Shown here piece by piece: positions 43,481-53,233 of a stretch of 64,000 nucleotides of DNA. A model generated the notes under the pieces. The model saw only the letters and a list, made by a program, of their open reading frames with translations, did not search any database and had not been told where the DNA came from. A program made the translations under genes and the position numbers. The DNA is from an uncultured Peptostreptococcus sp. (GTDB taxonomy: Bacteria; Bacillota; Clostridia; Peptostreptococcales; Peptostreptococcaceae). The stretch covers positions 1 through 64,000 of the forward strand of contig CAAEUW010000014.1 of assembly GCA_900759325.1 (NCBI GenBank), read 5' to 3'. Within the stretch, counting starts at the first letter, position 1, and each line of letters opens with the position of its first letter.

Positions 43481-45163
43481 CTATGCCTTTGTTTTCTTAG
43501 CTAGCTCTATCATTTCATGAGAGTGCTCTAAGGTTTTTTCTGTTATTATTTTTCCGGAAATCAACCTTGCAATTTCCTTTTCCCTATCCTCGTAGTCAAG
43601 ATTACTTATACTTGTAAATGTTCTCTCATTTTCAACATTCTTTTCTATATAGTAGTGGTCATCTGCAAAGGCCGCTATCTGAGGTAGGTGGGTGATACAG
43701 ATTAGCTGTTTGTACTTGGACATTTCAGCCAACTTCTCCCCGACCACCTGGGCAGCCCTTCCACTTATACCGGTATCTATTTCATCAAAAATCATGGTTT
43801 CAATCTTATCAACATCTGATAGTATCTTCTTAAAGGCCAGCATAAAACGTGACATTTCACCACCAGATGCTACCTTATTTAGTGGGTTTAGGTTTTCACC
43901 TAGATTAAATGAAACATAGAATTCCACATCATCACATCCACTACTAGTATAACCTACTTTGTTAAAGATTACCTTAAATTTTGTATTTTTCATATTTAGA
44001 GATCCTAGTTCCTTTAATAGGCTTTCTTCCAGTAAATTAGCCACCTTCATCCTCTGGTCGGTCAACTCACCACCTATTACTTCTAAGTCTTCTTCTATCA
44101 TTCTCTTTTCCTTCAATAGGGCCTGTCTACGTTCCTCCCTATTTTCAATATTGTAGAGTCTTTTTTTCATCTCTAGTTTATAATCTAGGATATCTTCTAT
44201 CCTATCCCCGTACTTCCTCTTCATTGTGTTTATAAAGTCCATTCTAACCTGGATTTCCTCTAAAAGTTGGGGGTTATATTCATTCTTGTCTATATATGAC
44301 CTAAAGCTTGCATCTAGGTCCTCTAGCTGGTACATAATATTCTCCAGCACTTCTACAAAGTCCTCCAAAACAATATCATAATCAGCCACGGGTCCCAAGG
44401 CAGCCAAGGATTTACCAATCCTATCCTCAACGCCCAAATCCCCAGACCTTAATAGATCATAGCTAGTTAGGATTGCTGTATTTATCTTGTCCTGGTTTGA
44501 TAACTTCTTATATTTTACCCTTAGTATCTCGTATTCATCTACATCCAAATTGGCCTTTTCTATTTCATCAATCTGGTATTTAAGAAGGTCTACTTCTCTT
44601 TCCAGCTCTCTTTCTGACATATTGTCATTTAGTTCGTTAATTTTTTTCTTAACTTCTGTATACTTTTCATAGCAAGCAGAGTATTTTGACATACTATCCT
44701 TTAAAGCGTCTTTACCATATAGGTCCAAAAATTCAAGGTGGACATCCCTGTTATACAGGGCTTGATTTTGGTGCTGACTATGTATATCTACAATAGCCAT
44801 CATAATAGTTCTCAAATCAGCCAGCCTAATTGTTCTACCATTTAGCTTAGTAGTAGATTTACCATCTTCAAATATAGACCTCGATACATGTAGCTCATTA
44901 TCACTATAGGGGATAGAATACTCATCTAAAAGGTTCTCTACCTTTTTGTTATCTGTGTATATAAGCAATTCAACTAGACCCTTATCACAACCCTTTCTTA
45001 AGAAAGACCTGTCATACTTACCGCCCAGACATAGGCTTAGACCTTCAAGGACAATTGACTTTCCAGATCCAGTTTCACCTGTCAAGATATTTAACTTGCT
45101 TCCAAAATCAACCCTAAGCTCTTCAATTAGGGCGCAATTTTTCATATACAGTTCCTTAATCAT
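43481..45163 (-). CDS. recN: DNA repair protein RecN
   Basis: The 560-residue SMC-like ATPase acts early in double-strand-break repair. Walker A GETGSGKS is at 29-36, and the protein has two coiled-coil arms (about 150-400). The C-terminal signature VASGGEMSRFMLAFKK and Walker B MIFDEIDTGISG complete the ATP site. It lies 15 bases after tlyA; in B. subtilis and most clostridia argR/ahrC intervenes. Confidence 0.96.
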   Translation of the reverse strand: MIKELYMKNCALIEELRVDFGSKLNILTGETGSGKSIVLEGLSLCLGGKYDRSFLRKGCDKGLVELLIYTDNKKVENLLDEYSIPYSDNELHVSRSIFEDGKSTTKLNGRTIRLADLRTIMMAIVDIHSQHQNQALYNRDVHLEFLDLYGKDALKDSMSKYSACYEKYTEVKKKINELNDNMSERELEREVDLLKYQIDEIEKANLDVDEYEILRVKYKKLSNQDKINTAILTSYDLLRSGDLGVEDRIGKSLAALGPVADYDIVLEDFVEVLENIMYQLEDLDASFRSYIDKNEYNPQLLEEIQVRMDFINTMKRKYGDRIEDILDYKLEMKKRLYNIENREERRQALLKEKRMIEEDLEVIGGELTDQRMKVANLLEESLLKELGSLNMKNTKFKVIFNKVGYTSSGCDDVEFYVSFNLGENLNPLNKVASGGEMSRFMLAFKKILSDVDKIETMIFDEIDTGISGRAAQVVGEKLAEMSKYKQLICITHLPQIAAFADDHYYIEKNVENERTFTSISNLDYEDREKEIARLISGKIITEKTLEHSHEMIELAKKTKA

Positions 45164-45178
45164 ATTACTCTCCCTCTA

Positions 45179-46021
45179 CTAATCTAATGAGTGTGACCTC
45201 TCCACCAAATCTACAACCCTCTCATGATAAGACTCATAATCCTTAAGGAGTCTAGCCTCATCTACTTCGTCCTTTGTCTCAATTTTATTATCAATTTTCT
45301 CTAGATAAATAAGATACTCTATATTTCCCTCAGGTCCCTTTATTGGTGAAAAATCAAGGTCTAGGATTTTAAACCCCTCCATGATAGCAAGTCTTGAAAC
45401 CATCTCAATCACTTCAATATGAGTTGACTTCTCCCTTACTACCCCCTTCTTACCAACCTTTTCTCTTCCAGCTTCAAATTGTGGTTTTATAAGGGCAACT
45501 ACCCTGCCTCCATCATTTAGGAGCTCCCATGCCTTAGGTAGGACTAGCTTAAGAGATATGAAGGATACATCTATAGAGGCAAAGTCTGGCCTCTCATCCA
45601 GAGCATCAGGCTCCAAAAACCTTATATTTTGCCTTTCCATGCAAACTACTCTTTCATCTTGTCTCAGCTTCCAGGCCAGCTGACCATAACCAACATCAAC
45701 AGAGTAAACCTTTGTAGCTCCATTTTGTAGCATACAGTCTGTAAAGCCACCCGTTGATGCACCAATGTCCATACATACCTTACCTTCTAGGCTGAGATCA
45801 AAATTTTTCATGGCCTTTTCTAGCTTTAATCCACCACGGCTAACATAGGCAAGGGGCTTGCCCTTTACAAGTATGTCTACATCATCCTTTACCATTGTAC
45901 CTGGTTTATCTACTCTTTGATTATCTACAAAAACATTACCCGCCATTATAGTCCTCCTAGCCTGTTCACGACTAGGAAAAAAGCCCATATCAACTAGTAA
46001 TACATCTATCCTCTTCTTCAT
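45179..46021 (-). CDS. tlyA: TlyA family rRNA 2'-O-methyltransferase
   Basis: The 280-residue protein has an N-terminal S4 RNA-binding domain (RIDVLLVDMGFFPSREQARRTI) and an RrmJ/FtsJ-type methyltransferase domain. The SAM motif CMDIGASTGGFTDCMLQNGA is at about 88-107, and ASIDVSFISLKLVL and VALIKPQFEAGREKVGKKG follow. TlyA methylates ribose 2'-OH groups in rRNA and was once called hemolysin. The start at 46021 follows GGAGGT. It lies 27 bases after dxs, as in B. subtilis dxs-yqxC. Confidence 0.93.
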   Translation of the reverse strand: MKKRIDVLLVDMGFFPSREQARRTIMAGNVFVDNQRVDKPGTMVKDDVDILVKGKPLAYVSRGGLKLEKAMKNFDLSLEGKVCMDIGASTGGFTDCMLQNGATKVYSVDVGYGQLAWKLRQDERVVCMERQNIRFLEPDALDERPDFASIDVSFISLKLVLPKAWELLNDGGRVVALIKPQFEAGREKVGKKGVVREKSTHIEVIEMVSRLAIMEGFKILDLDFSPIKGPEGNIEYLIYLEKIDNKIETKDEVDEARLLKDYESYHERVVDLVERSHSLD

Positions 46022-46048
46022 TATTACCTCCATAGATGTAGATAGGAC

Positions 46049-47995
46049 CTATTCTATGATTTTTAATATCCTATCCTTTATCTTACCCGGTGACAAGCCT
46101 AGCTCGTCCATCAGTATTTCAGTGTTACCCTGTTCAATAAATTTATCAGGTATTCCTAATATATCAAGGCTTGTGTCAAGCTTATTTTCTGAGATAAGCC
46201 TCATAATATTTGCCCCAAAGCCACCAGTAACCACATTATCTTCCAAAGTTATGACATTATCTACCCTGCTCAGTATATCAAGATAAGTATCTTCATTTAA
46301 AGGCTTTAGGTATCTCGCATTTAATAGGATAAGCTCAAAATCTTGTCCTCTGTGGGACTCTCTGTATTCTTTCCTCAACTCAGGCAGTATATCAAGGACT
46401 GGCTTCATCATATTTCCTATACTTATTATTGCCATCTTTTTTGTATTATTTGCTTCCCTACTAGGCCTTACTTCATCTATAAGAACCTGGGGTTGACCTA
46501 TAGAGTAGGAATCCATAGGCTCCCTGTCTATCACACAGAAATCATAGTCCTTACGACTCAATACATATTCATTGCCCCTAGGGTACCTTATGGCAAGAGG
46601 ACTATCTATCCTTTCAGAAAACCTAATCATGTCTATCATTTCCTGACTGTCCATAGGTGCCATAACTGTTAGGTTTGGTATAGGATTTAGGTAGGATAGG
46701 TCAAACATACCATGGTGGGTTTCACCATCGTTACCGACCAGTCCAGCCCTATCTATTAAGAATGTTACCGGCTTGCTCGTTATGCATACATCGTGTATCA
46801 GCTGGTCATATCCCCTTTGCAAGAAGCTAGAATAGACTGCAAAGTATGGCTTTATACCTGCCTTGGCAAGTCCTGCCGCAAATGTAGTCGCATGCTGTTC
46901 AGCTATACCAACGTCAAAGTACCTGTCCGGATGTAGCTTAGAAAATATATTTAGACCTGTACCTGTAGGCATTGCCGCTGTAATGGCTACTATATTTTCA
47001 TTATAGTTGGCCATCTCAGCAAGTGTGATCCCAACTATAGATGATATTGACCTAGTCTTACTTGGACTTACCCCTACCCTGTAGTCAAACTTTCCTACAC
47101 CATGATAGTCCTCAGGATGGTCTTGAGCAAACTTATAGCCCTTGCCCTTGACAGTTTTTACATGAATAAATTTAGGTCCATCTACATTTTTAATAAACTC
47201 CAATGTCTCAACTAGTTCTTCAATATTATGTCCATCTATAGGACCAAAGTATTTTATTCCTAAAGCATCTATGAGACCACACTCTGACGGTGATAGGCTG
47301 GTAAATATAGAATCAGTTAGTCTATTAGCCCTCTTAGATATCTTGCTTCCTATTTGTGTCATATTCATGAACTTATCAAGGTTTTCCTTCATGATAAGGG
47401 TATCGCTATTCATCATTATCTTAGACATATATGATGAAAAAGCCCCTGTATTCTTGTCAATAGACATTTCATTATCATTTAGGATCACTATCATATTCTT
47501 ATTCAAATAGCCCAAATTATTCAAAGCCTCCAAGGCCATACCACCTGTAAAGGCACCATCGCCTATGACAGCAATTACCTGATACTTCTGTTTTTGTATA
47601 TCTCTTGCACAGGCAAGTCCCAAGGCCACTGATATAGATGTTGAACTATGTCCTGTGTCAAATATATCATGGTCACTCTCAGATTCTTTTGGAAATCCTG
47701 ACAGTCCACCAAATTGTCTTAGAGAGTCGAAGTCATTTTTCCTACCTGTCAATATTTTGTGGACATAGGCCTGGTGACCTACATCCCATATAATCTTATC
47801 CTTAGGACTATCAAAAACCTTATGAAGGGCCAGGGTTAATTCAACCACGCCTAGGTTAGATGCTAGGTGGCCACCAGTAGTCGATACCTTCTTTATCAAG
47901 AACTTCCTTATATCCTTGGCCAGGCTTGTCAAGTCCTCCCTATTCATTTTTTTTATATCTGATGGAGAGTTTATTCCCCGTATTAACTCATACAT
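46049..47995 (-). CDS. dxs: 1-deoxy-D-xylulose-5-phosphate synthase
   Basis: The 648-residue thiamin-diphosphate enzyme condenses pyruvate and glyceraldehyde 3-phosphate, the entry step of the MEP pathway. It shows [37 protein letters not shown] and the ThDP motif [18 protein letters not shown]. The transketolase block [19 protein letters not shown] carries the catalytic Glu. Together with dxr, ispG and ispA in this window it shows that the organism uses the MEP pathway. It follows the DUF212 gene by 16 bases. Confidence 0.97.
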   Translation of the reverse strand: MYELIRGINSPSDIKKMNREDLTSLAKDIRKFLIKKVSTTGGHLASNLGVVELTLALHKVFDSPKDKIIWDVGHQAYVHKILTGRKNDFDSLRQFGGLSGFPKESESDHDIFDTGHSSTSISVALGLACARDIQKQKYQVIAVIGDGAFTGGMALEALNNLGYLNKNMIVILNDNEMSIDKNTGAFSSYMSKIMMNSDTLIMKENLDKFMNMTQIGSKISKRANRLTDSIFTSLSPSECGLIDALGIKYFGPIDGHNIEELVETLEFIKNVDGPKFIHVKTVKGKGYKFAQDHPEDYHGVGKFDYRVGVSPSKTRSISSIVGITLAEMANYNENIVAITAAMPTGTGLNIFSKLHPDRYFDVGIAEQHATTFAAGLAKAGIKPYFAVYSSFLQRGYDQLIHDVCITSKPVTFLIDRAGLVGNDGETHHGMFDLSYLNPIPNLTVMAPMDSQEMIDMIRFSERIDSPLAIRYPRGNEYVLSRKDYDFCVIDREPMDSYSIGQPQVLIDEVRPSREANNTKKMAIISIGNMMKPVLDILPELRKEYRESHRGQDFELILLNARYLKPLNEDTYLDILSRVDNVITLEDNVVTGGFGANIMRLISENKLDTSLDILGIPDKFIEQGNTEILMDELGLSPGKIKDRILKIIE

Positions 47996-48011
47996 ATTAT
48001 CACCTTATTAT

Positions 48012-48443
48012 TTAGAATATTAGGCCTATAATTATACCTAATAATGCCCCAAAGAAAACCTGTTTAGGAGTATGTCCCATCAATTCCTTGAGCTTCTCCT
48101 GCTTTATTTCTTTTTTCTTTTGCCAATCCTCTATCAACTGGTTTAGTATGGTTGCCTGCTTACCTACAGCCTGCCTTACCCCAGATGCATCATACATTAT
48201 AATTAAGGATACAACTGTTGCTATAGCAAATAGATCTGATGAAAAGCCATCCTTTAGGCCAATCATTGTAGACATACATGAGACAAAGGAGCTGTGTGAA
48301 CTTGGCATACCTCCAGATACTATTATTCTGCTTACGTCTATACCCTTGTCTCCTGAAAAAATTTTCAAAAATTGAGCAAAGAAACATGCAAAAATACTCA
48401 CCCATAATATTTCATTGCTAAATATCTCACTAAAAAAACTCAT
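48012..48443 (-). CDS. DUF212 membrane protein (PAP2-related, YuiD type)
   Basis: The 143-residue protein has about four membrane segments and the DUF212 signature VSGGMPSSHSSFVSCM, a divergent acid-phosphatase motif, with DASGVRQAVGKQA. Relatives may dephosphorylate a lipid-linked substrate, but no activity is established. The start at 48443 follows GGAGG; the in-frame ATG at 48482 lies upstream of that site. It is inserted between ispA and dxs, so it could act on an isoprenyl phosphate. That link is inference. Confidence 0.85.
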   Translation of the reverse strand: MSFFSEIFSNEILWVSIFACFFAQFLKIFSGDKGIDVSRIIVSGGMPSSHSSFVSCMSTMIGLKDGFSSDLFAIATVVSLIIMYDASGVRQAVGKQATILNQLIEDWQKKKEIKQEKLKELMGHTPKQVFFGALLGIIIGLIF

Positions 48444-48459
48444 ACTTCCTCCAAAATTG

Positions 48460-49344
48460 CTACTTGTTTCTGCTGATAACATAATCAGCTAATCCAATCA
48501 AAAAGTCTTTCTCCTCAAAGTCTTCTATATTTCTTTTTGCCTGAGCAATTAAGTCCCTAGATATTTCCTTGGACCTCTCCATACCAAGTATATGGGGATA
48601 AGTAGCCTTATCATTTTCTATATCACTGCCAATATGCTTTCCAAGTAGCTTTTCATCCCCTTCTATATCAAGGATATCGTCAGCTATCTGAAAGGCCAAG
48701 CCTAGGTTTCTCCCAAAGGCTTCTAACTTTTCTACCTTACTATCATCAGCCCCTGCAAGATAGGCACCCGCCTTCATACAGGCAACTATAATCGCCGCAG
48801 TCTTATTCAAATGAATAAAGTTAAGACAGTCTAGGTCAATATCCCTAGACTCACTTTCAACATCTACCACCTGGCCGCCAACCATACCATATATACCTGC
48901 TCCGTCTGCTATGACCTTACAAGCCTTAATAGCCGATAGATGGTCACTTGAAGTAAGGGCATGGCCCAAGATTACCTCATATGCATAGTTTAGTAGTCCG
49001 TCTCCTGCCAATATAGCCATAGCTTCTCCGAATACCTTGTGATTAGTTTTCTTTCCCCTTCTTAGGTCATCGTTGTCTAGTGCTGGCAGGTCATCATGTA
49101 TTAATGAATAAGTGTGGATCATCTCAATGGCGGCTGCATAAGGTAGATAGTCGCTTCCCTTACCGCCACACAGCCTATATGACTCCATTATCAAAATTGG
49201 CCTTAGTCTTTTACCACCGGCCTTATAGCTATAATTCATAGCTGAAAAAAGAGTCTTTTGATAGCCTTCCTCAGCCGGTAAGTAGCTATATATTTCTTCT
49301 TCTATAAAATCGCTCCTCTTTTTCAATTCACTGATGAAATCCAT
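48460..49344 (-). CDS. ispA: Farnesyl/geranyl diphosphate synthase
   Basis: The 294-residue short-chain trans-prenyltransferase condenses IPP with DMAPP and GPP. The first Asp-rich motif DDLPALDNDDLRRGK (about 88-102), the GGKRLRP substrate-binding motif and the second motif QIADDILDIEGD are present. Residues before the first motif suggest a C15 product. Its start overlaps the xseB stop by one base (TAATG), so the two are coupled. The order xseA-xseB-ispA-dxs is that of B. subtilis. Confidence 0.95.
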   Translation of the reverse strand: MDFISELKKRSDFIEEEIYSYLPAEEGYQKTLFSAMNYSYKAGGKRLRPILIMESYRLCGGKGSDYLPYAAAIEMIHTYSLIHDDLPALDNDDLRRGKKTNHKVFGEAMAILAGDGLLNYAYEVILGHALTSSDHLSAIKACKVIADGAGIYGMVGGQVVDVESESRDIDLDCLNFIHLNKTAAIIVACMKAGAYLAGADDSKVEKLEAFGRNLGLAFQIADDILDIEGDEKLLGKHIGSDIENDKATYPHILGMERSKEISRDLIAQAKRNIEDFEEKDFLIGLADYVISRNK

Positions 49345-49589
49345 TAGTCCACCTCAACTTCTTCCTTGTATTCGTTAAACTTACTTATCTTCATTTCAGT
49401 TTTTTCCAAAATGGCATTACAGTGCCTATATAGACGAGTTCCATCTTCAAATAGCTTTAGGGACTCTTCAAGGTTGACCTGACCATTTTCTAGCTGGTCA
49501 ACCAAGGCCTTCATCATGTCAAATGCCTCTTCATAAGTCAACTTTTCTATATCTATCTGTCCTATATTTTCCATATTATCTATATTCAA
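49344..49589 (-). CDS. xseB: Exonuclease VII small subunit
   Basis: The 81-residue protein has the family pattern TYEEAFDMMKALVDQLENGQVNLEESLKLFEDG. It forms a complex with XseA that degrades single-stranded DNA from both ends. The start is TTG at 49589, preceded by AAGGTG; an ATG lies 15 bases further in. It follows xseA by 29 bases and overlaps ispA. Confidence 0.93.
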   Translation of the reverse strand: MNIDNMENIGQIDIEKLTYEEAFDMMKALVDQLENGQVNLEESLKLFEDGTRLYRHCNAILEKTEMKISKFNEYKEEVEVD

Positions 49590-49618
49590 TTCGTCACCTT
49601 CATCCTGTATTTATATAC

Positions 49619-50818
49619 TTATTTAGCTTCTATATCTACTACCTGACAATCAATATTTCCATCCTTCAGGTTAATCTTTAACCTATCCCCTTGGTCTATA
49701 TCCTCTATAGTCGAGAGTATTCTCCCATCCTTTTGTGCGATTGAATAGCCCCTGTCAAATATTGCAAAGGGATTTAGACTGGACATCCTAGCCCCGTATA
49801 GATTCATCTCTTCCCTTTTCTTTTCAATATACTTGGTAAAGCTTGAATCCATCTTATCATATATCCTATCTAGTTCCATATACCTATCACCGAGCATATA
49901 CCTATCTGCATACTGACTAAACCTGTCTATACTAGACCTTAACCTGTGTTTTTCCAAAATAATCCTGTTATTGATTGAATTACTAATGCGCTTGGCCATC
50001 AGGTCCTGGTCCCTTAACAGGTCTGCCAGATTTGGTGTGGCTATTTCAGCTGCTGCAGAAGGGGTTGGTGCCCTTTCATCTGAAACAAAGTCACAAATAG
50101 TAAAATCTGTTTCATGCCCTACTGCCGAAATTACCGGTATAGCAGATGCAAATATCACCCTGGCAAGTCCTTCATCATTAAATGACCATAATTCTTCAAG
50201 AGATCCCCCACCTCTGCCTATAATAATTGTATCTACAGGGTGGTCCTGGTTAAAAAAGTTAATACCCTCTATCAGGCTAGGGACCGAACCCTTCCCCTGG
50301 ACCAAGGCAGGAAATAGCTTTATATCCACCTTTGGATACCTTCTAGTAACCACATTTATTATATCTCTTATAACCGCCCCCGTCTCCGATGTAACAACAC
50401 CTATAGACTTAGGGAATCTTGGTATAGGTTTCTTGTGATAGCTAGAGAAAAGACCTTCCTTATCTAGCTTGTCCTTCAATTTTAAAAACTCCAGGTAGAG
50501 GTTGCCTACACCTTCAAGAGAGACATTTTTTATGTACAATTGATATGATCCATCACTTACATAATTGGAAATATATCCGTCAGCAACTATCTTACTTCCG
50601 TTGTCTAATTTGAGATCCTTGTTATAGTCAGACCTATATATCATACACCTAATTCTTGACTTATTATCCTTCAGTGTCAAGTATACATGCCCGCTAGAAT
50701 GTATCTTAAAATTAGATATCTCCCCTCTTATTCTTACTCCATTAAGGATGGGGTCATCTAAAAAAACTTTTTTAATATATTCATTTACTTCAGATACTTC
50801 CAATACTCTAATCTTCAT
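49619..50818 (-). CDS. xseA: Exonuclease VII large subunit
   Basis: The 399-residue subunit has an N-terminal OB fold (about 1-105, RIRGEISNFKIHSSGHVYLTLKD), the catalytic region with SVTSETGAVIRDIINV-like residues and TIIIGRGGGSLEELWSFNDE, and a long helical C-terminus. It is the first gene of the xseA-xseB-ispA-DUF212-dxs-tlyA-recN array. Confidence 0.95.
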   Translation of the reverse strand: MKIRVLEVSEVNEYIKKVFLDDPILNGVRIRGEISNFKIHSSGHVYLTLKDNKSRIRCMIYRSDYNKDLKLDNGSKIVADGYISNYVSDGSYQLYIKNVSLEGVGNLYLEFLKLKDKLDKEGLFSSYHKKPIPRFPKSIGVVTSETGAVIRDIINVVTRRYPKVDIKLFPALVQGKGSVPSLIEGINFFNQDHPVDTIIIGRGGGSLEELWSFNDEGLARVIFASAIPVISAVGHETDFTICDFVSDERAPTPSAAAEIATPNLADLLRDQDLMAKRISNSINNRIILEKHRLRSSIDRFSQYADRYMLGDRYMELDRIYDKMDSSFTKYIEKKREEMNLYGARMSSLNPFAIFDRGYSIAQKDGRILSTIEDIDQGDRLKINLKDGNIDCQVVDIEAK

Positions 50819-50888
50819 TAAATCACCACCAATTATGCATAATATTCTAAATTTTATTATACCATATAACAGGAAATTTTACGAATAA

Positions 50889-50914
50889 AAAGCCCATGCA
50901 TGAGCATGGGCTAA
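50889..50914 (-). terminator. Terminator of the pseudokinase gene
   Basis: Arms AGCCCATGC and GCATGGGCT flank a four-base loop and are followed on the minus strand by TTTTATTCG. Confidence 0.85.
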
Positions 50915-50917
50915 ATC

Positions 50918-52024
50918 TTATAAAAACGTACTAATAAAAGGTAAAACCATCATTATAATTAAGATTAGAATTATAATGATAAGAGGTGTCTTTTTTCCAT
51001 TATTTTTTTTCTTACTTTTCTTGTCTGTATGACCATTCTTGACAATCTTCATATCATCTATACTCTTATTGTCAAGCTCCTTTTGTATATCAGACAGGTA
51101 CATCTGTCTAGTTTTATAAAAGTCATCAGGACTAACATGACCTGTCTTGTGTAAAACAGATTCAAGATGGGGCTGGTTTTCTTCAGCCCTTATTGCTTCA
51201 ATATCGATTTTTGAGGTCTTGTACATAAAATGACTTAGGCTCAATAAAACATCATTATAGTTCTTATAGCATAGGTTGTCATTTCTTTCTAATAAACGCT
51301 TTATAATTTCAACAAAGTCCTTATTCATACCATTTGTATTAATCTTAGACCAAATAACACCCTTGTCAATTGCCTTTATTAACTGCTTTTCTGTATGGGC
51401 ATCATTAAACGGAAATTTCTTGAAAACTGACTCATATAAAATGACACCTAGGCAGTATAAGTCTGACTTAATATCTGTAAAGTCAATACTTAGCTGGGAT
51501 GGTGATAGGTACTTAAGATTGCCAGAACACCTGATATTAGTCCCCTTATTAGCTTCTGTAATACCAAAGTCAGCTATCTTTATCTCATACCTTTCATTAA
51601 CTAGGATATTATCTGGTCTTAATGAACCGTGCTTTTTACCCAAATTATAGTAGGCTTGAAGTGCCTTTACAGTTTGTGTAGCTATCCTTATAAGGGCATC
51701 CATATGCAGGTAGGCTCCCTTATTTAGGGTGGCCAGTGAAACCCCCCTGAAGTTTTCGTAAACTATATAATAAAGGAGATTATCGACTGTCCTATGCACT
51801 CCTACATCTAATATCTTTAGTATATATGGAGACCTCAGGTCATCAATAATTATACTCTCATCTATCAGGTTCGGTATAAAGTCCAGACTTATATACCTAT
51901 TATTTTCTATTATTTTAATCTTAACATCTATTTTTTTCTCTGAATCATAGGCGTTATATAGCTTATTTTCCTCGATATAAACAGGCCTATCAGTTATTTC
52001 ATATCTATTTCCTATAAATATCAT
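50918..52024 (-). CDS. Membrane-anchored kinase-like protein, probable pseudokinase
   Basis: The 368-residue protein has a Ser/Thr-kinase fold (about 5-270) and a C-terminal membrane segment (about 347-367) preceded by a Lys-rich stretch. Visible kinase landmarks are the beta-3 Lys (K37 in VKIKI), ADFGITE (DFG at 152-154), YLSPSQL for APE and SDLYCLGVILYESV. The catalytic loop reads HGSLRPDN (132-139), so the catalytic Asp of HRD is Ser. The usual Gly-rich loop is not evident. Catalysis is therefore unlikely and a scaffolding or sensing role is possible. PASTA repeats and a partner phosphatase are absent. The start at 52024 is preferred over a TTG at 52048. Confidence 0.8.
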   Translation of the reverse strand: MIFIGNRYEITDRPVYIEENKLYNAYDSEKKIDVKIKIIENNRYISLDFIPNLIDESIIIDDLRSPYILKILDVGVHRTVDNLLYYIVYENFRGVSLATLNKGAYLHMDALIRIATQTVKALQAYYNLGKKHGSLRPDNILVNERYEIKIADFGITEANKGTNIRCSGNLKYLSPSQLSIDFTDIKSDLYCLGVILYESVFKKFPFNDAHTEKQLIKAIDKGVIWSKINTNGMNKDFVEIIKRLLERNDNLCYKNYNDVLLSLSHFMYKTSKIDIEAIRAEENQPHLESVLHKTGHVSPDDFYKTRQMYLSDIQKELDNKSIDDMKIVKNGHTDKKSKKKNNGKKTPLIIIILILIIMMVLPFISTFL

Positions 52025-52159
52025 CTTTATCACTACCTTCTTGGGCAATCGCCCATATTCTATCTACTATATAATATCATAATTGTATTAGCCTTACCAT
52101 AAATTATTAAAATATTCTCCTTAATCAGCATTATTTTTATCATTTATTTAGGCAAATGA

Positions 52160-52188
52160 TTGACTTGACTGGATAAATTTAATATAAT
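52160..52188 (+). promoter_or_regulatory. Promoter of the 52221 gene
   Basis: TTGACT (52160-52165), a 17-base spacer and TATAAT (52183-52188) precede a leader of about 25 bases that contains AGGAGGAAGG. Confidence 0.8.
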
Positions 52189-52220
52189 TAGAATTATTAT
52201 AGAAATAGGAGGAAGGAGCT

Positions 52221-52802
52221 ATGGCCAAAGAAAATAATAAGAATAAAACTATAAACTTTGCCGAAAAGAAGAAAGCATATGCTTCGAAAAAGGCTCAAAA
52301 TAAGTCTCCTCAAACCATGCCCGAAGGTAAGATGGTCTATGATATCAATAGAATGAGGGAGCAAATCAACCAGCAAACAAGAAATCTAAAAAATAAAAAG
52401 TTGATTAAAAAATCTCGTCCTGCCTGGGTTGTCTTAGTCTACCTTCTTATCATAACCGCAATTGTCGTACTTACAGGCTCTAAAATCTATAATGCAGCCC
52501 TAAACTATAGGACCTATGGTACTATGCCAAAGAAATTTACCAGTATTGACAATAGCCTAAGCACTCAAGATACTATTAAATATGAGCAGCTTATAAAGAA
52601 AAAGATCCTTTCAAGTGTTAAGTCTGATACCAGACTGGAGGTTATCACATCCTCAATCCACAGAAACGGCCAAACGGTCTATGCCAATGGATATTTCACA
52701 TATGCAAATGAAAAAGACAAAATATACTTCGACTCCATTATAAGGTCTGAAAAGATTGAATCCTTGCAGGTAAATGGTTTCGAGTTGACAAAAATAAAGT
52801 AA
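52221..52802 (+). CDS. Single-pass membrane protein of unknown function
   Basis: The 193-residue protein has a Lys/Asn/Gln-rich cytoplasmic N-terminus of about 70 residues, one membrane segment (about 73-94, WVVLVYLLIITAIVVL) and an extracellular C-terminal domain of about 100 residues. The topology resembles FtsL/DivIC-like division proteins, but the extracellular part is not a coiled coil, so I do not assign that role. The start follows AGGAGGAAGG and the promoter at 52160. Confidence 0.72.
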   Translation: MAKENNKNKTINFAEKKKAYASKKAQNKSPQTMPEGKMVYDINRMREQINQQTRNLKNKKLIKKSRPAWVVLVYLLIITAIVVLTGSKIYNAALNYRTYGTMPKKFTSIDNSLSTQDTIKYEQLIKKKILSSVKSDTRLEVITSSIHRNGQTVYANGYFTYANEKDKIYFDSIIRSEKIESLQVNGFELTKIK

Positions 52803-52836
52803 TCACAAGCATCTATTAGATGGTCATGATTACTTT
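52796..52836. terminator. Bidirectional terminator between 52221 and 52840 genes
   Basis: The stem AAAGTAATCA with its complement TGATTACTTT, plus an inner helix, overlaps the stop codon of the plus-strand gene and is followed by ATTTTATTTTA. Confidence 0.8.
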
Positions 52837-52839
52837 ATT

Positions 52840-53157
52840 TTATTTTATGTAGGAAAAATAAGTGGCAACTGTAGCCAAAACTATACTTACTATTAGAAGT
52901 ATCCTACAAATATCATATCTTTTTTTGTATACTGTAAGGACCAAAAAACCTAATATAAAGGCTAATACACCCATATAAAATCCCTGAATCATACCCTGGT
53001 TAGACTTAACGATTGCTAAGAGTGAAAGTATCAAACTATAAACCGCAGCGGTATTTCTAACAATATAGTTATTTGCTCCCTTGCCATTCTTGCCTATTAC
53101 AAAGCCTACTACAACCAAGGATAGAATCACTAAAATAACCAATCCTGAATGTGACAT
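52840..53157 (-). CDS. Small membrane protein of unknown function
   Basis: The 105-residue protein has four hydrophobic segments and short charged loops (GKNGKGANN, YKKRYDI). The ATG follows GGAGG-like AGGAAAC. It lies behind alaX with a 76-base gap and may be expressed with it. No family is recognised. Confidence 0.65.
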   Translation of the reverse strand: MSHSGLVILVILSLVVVGFVIGKNGKGANNYIVRNTAAVYSLILSLLAIVKSNQGMIQGFYMGVLAFILGFLVLTVYKKRYDICRILLIVSIVLATVATYFSYIK

Positions 53158-53179
53158 TGTTTCCTCCTATAAAAGTTAA

Positions 53180-53203
53180 TGGGGCTTTAGTAAAAAGCCC
53201 CTA
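53180..53203 (-). terminator. Weak hairpin between alaX and the 52840 gene
   Basis: Arms GGGGCTTT and AAAGCCCC flank a short loop; the following minus-strand sequence ATTAACTTTT has only a weak U run. Confidence 0.4.
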
Positions 53204-53233
53204 CCTACCAATAAAAATAATTGTTATATCTAA

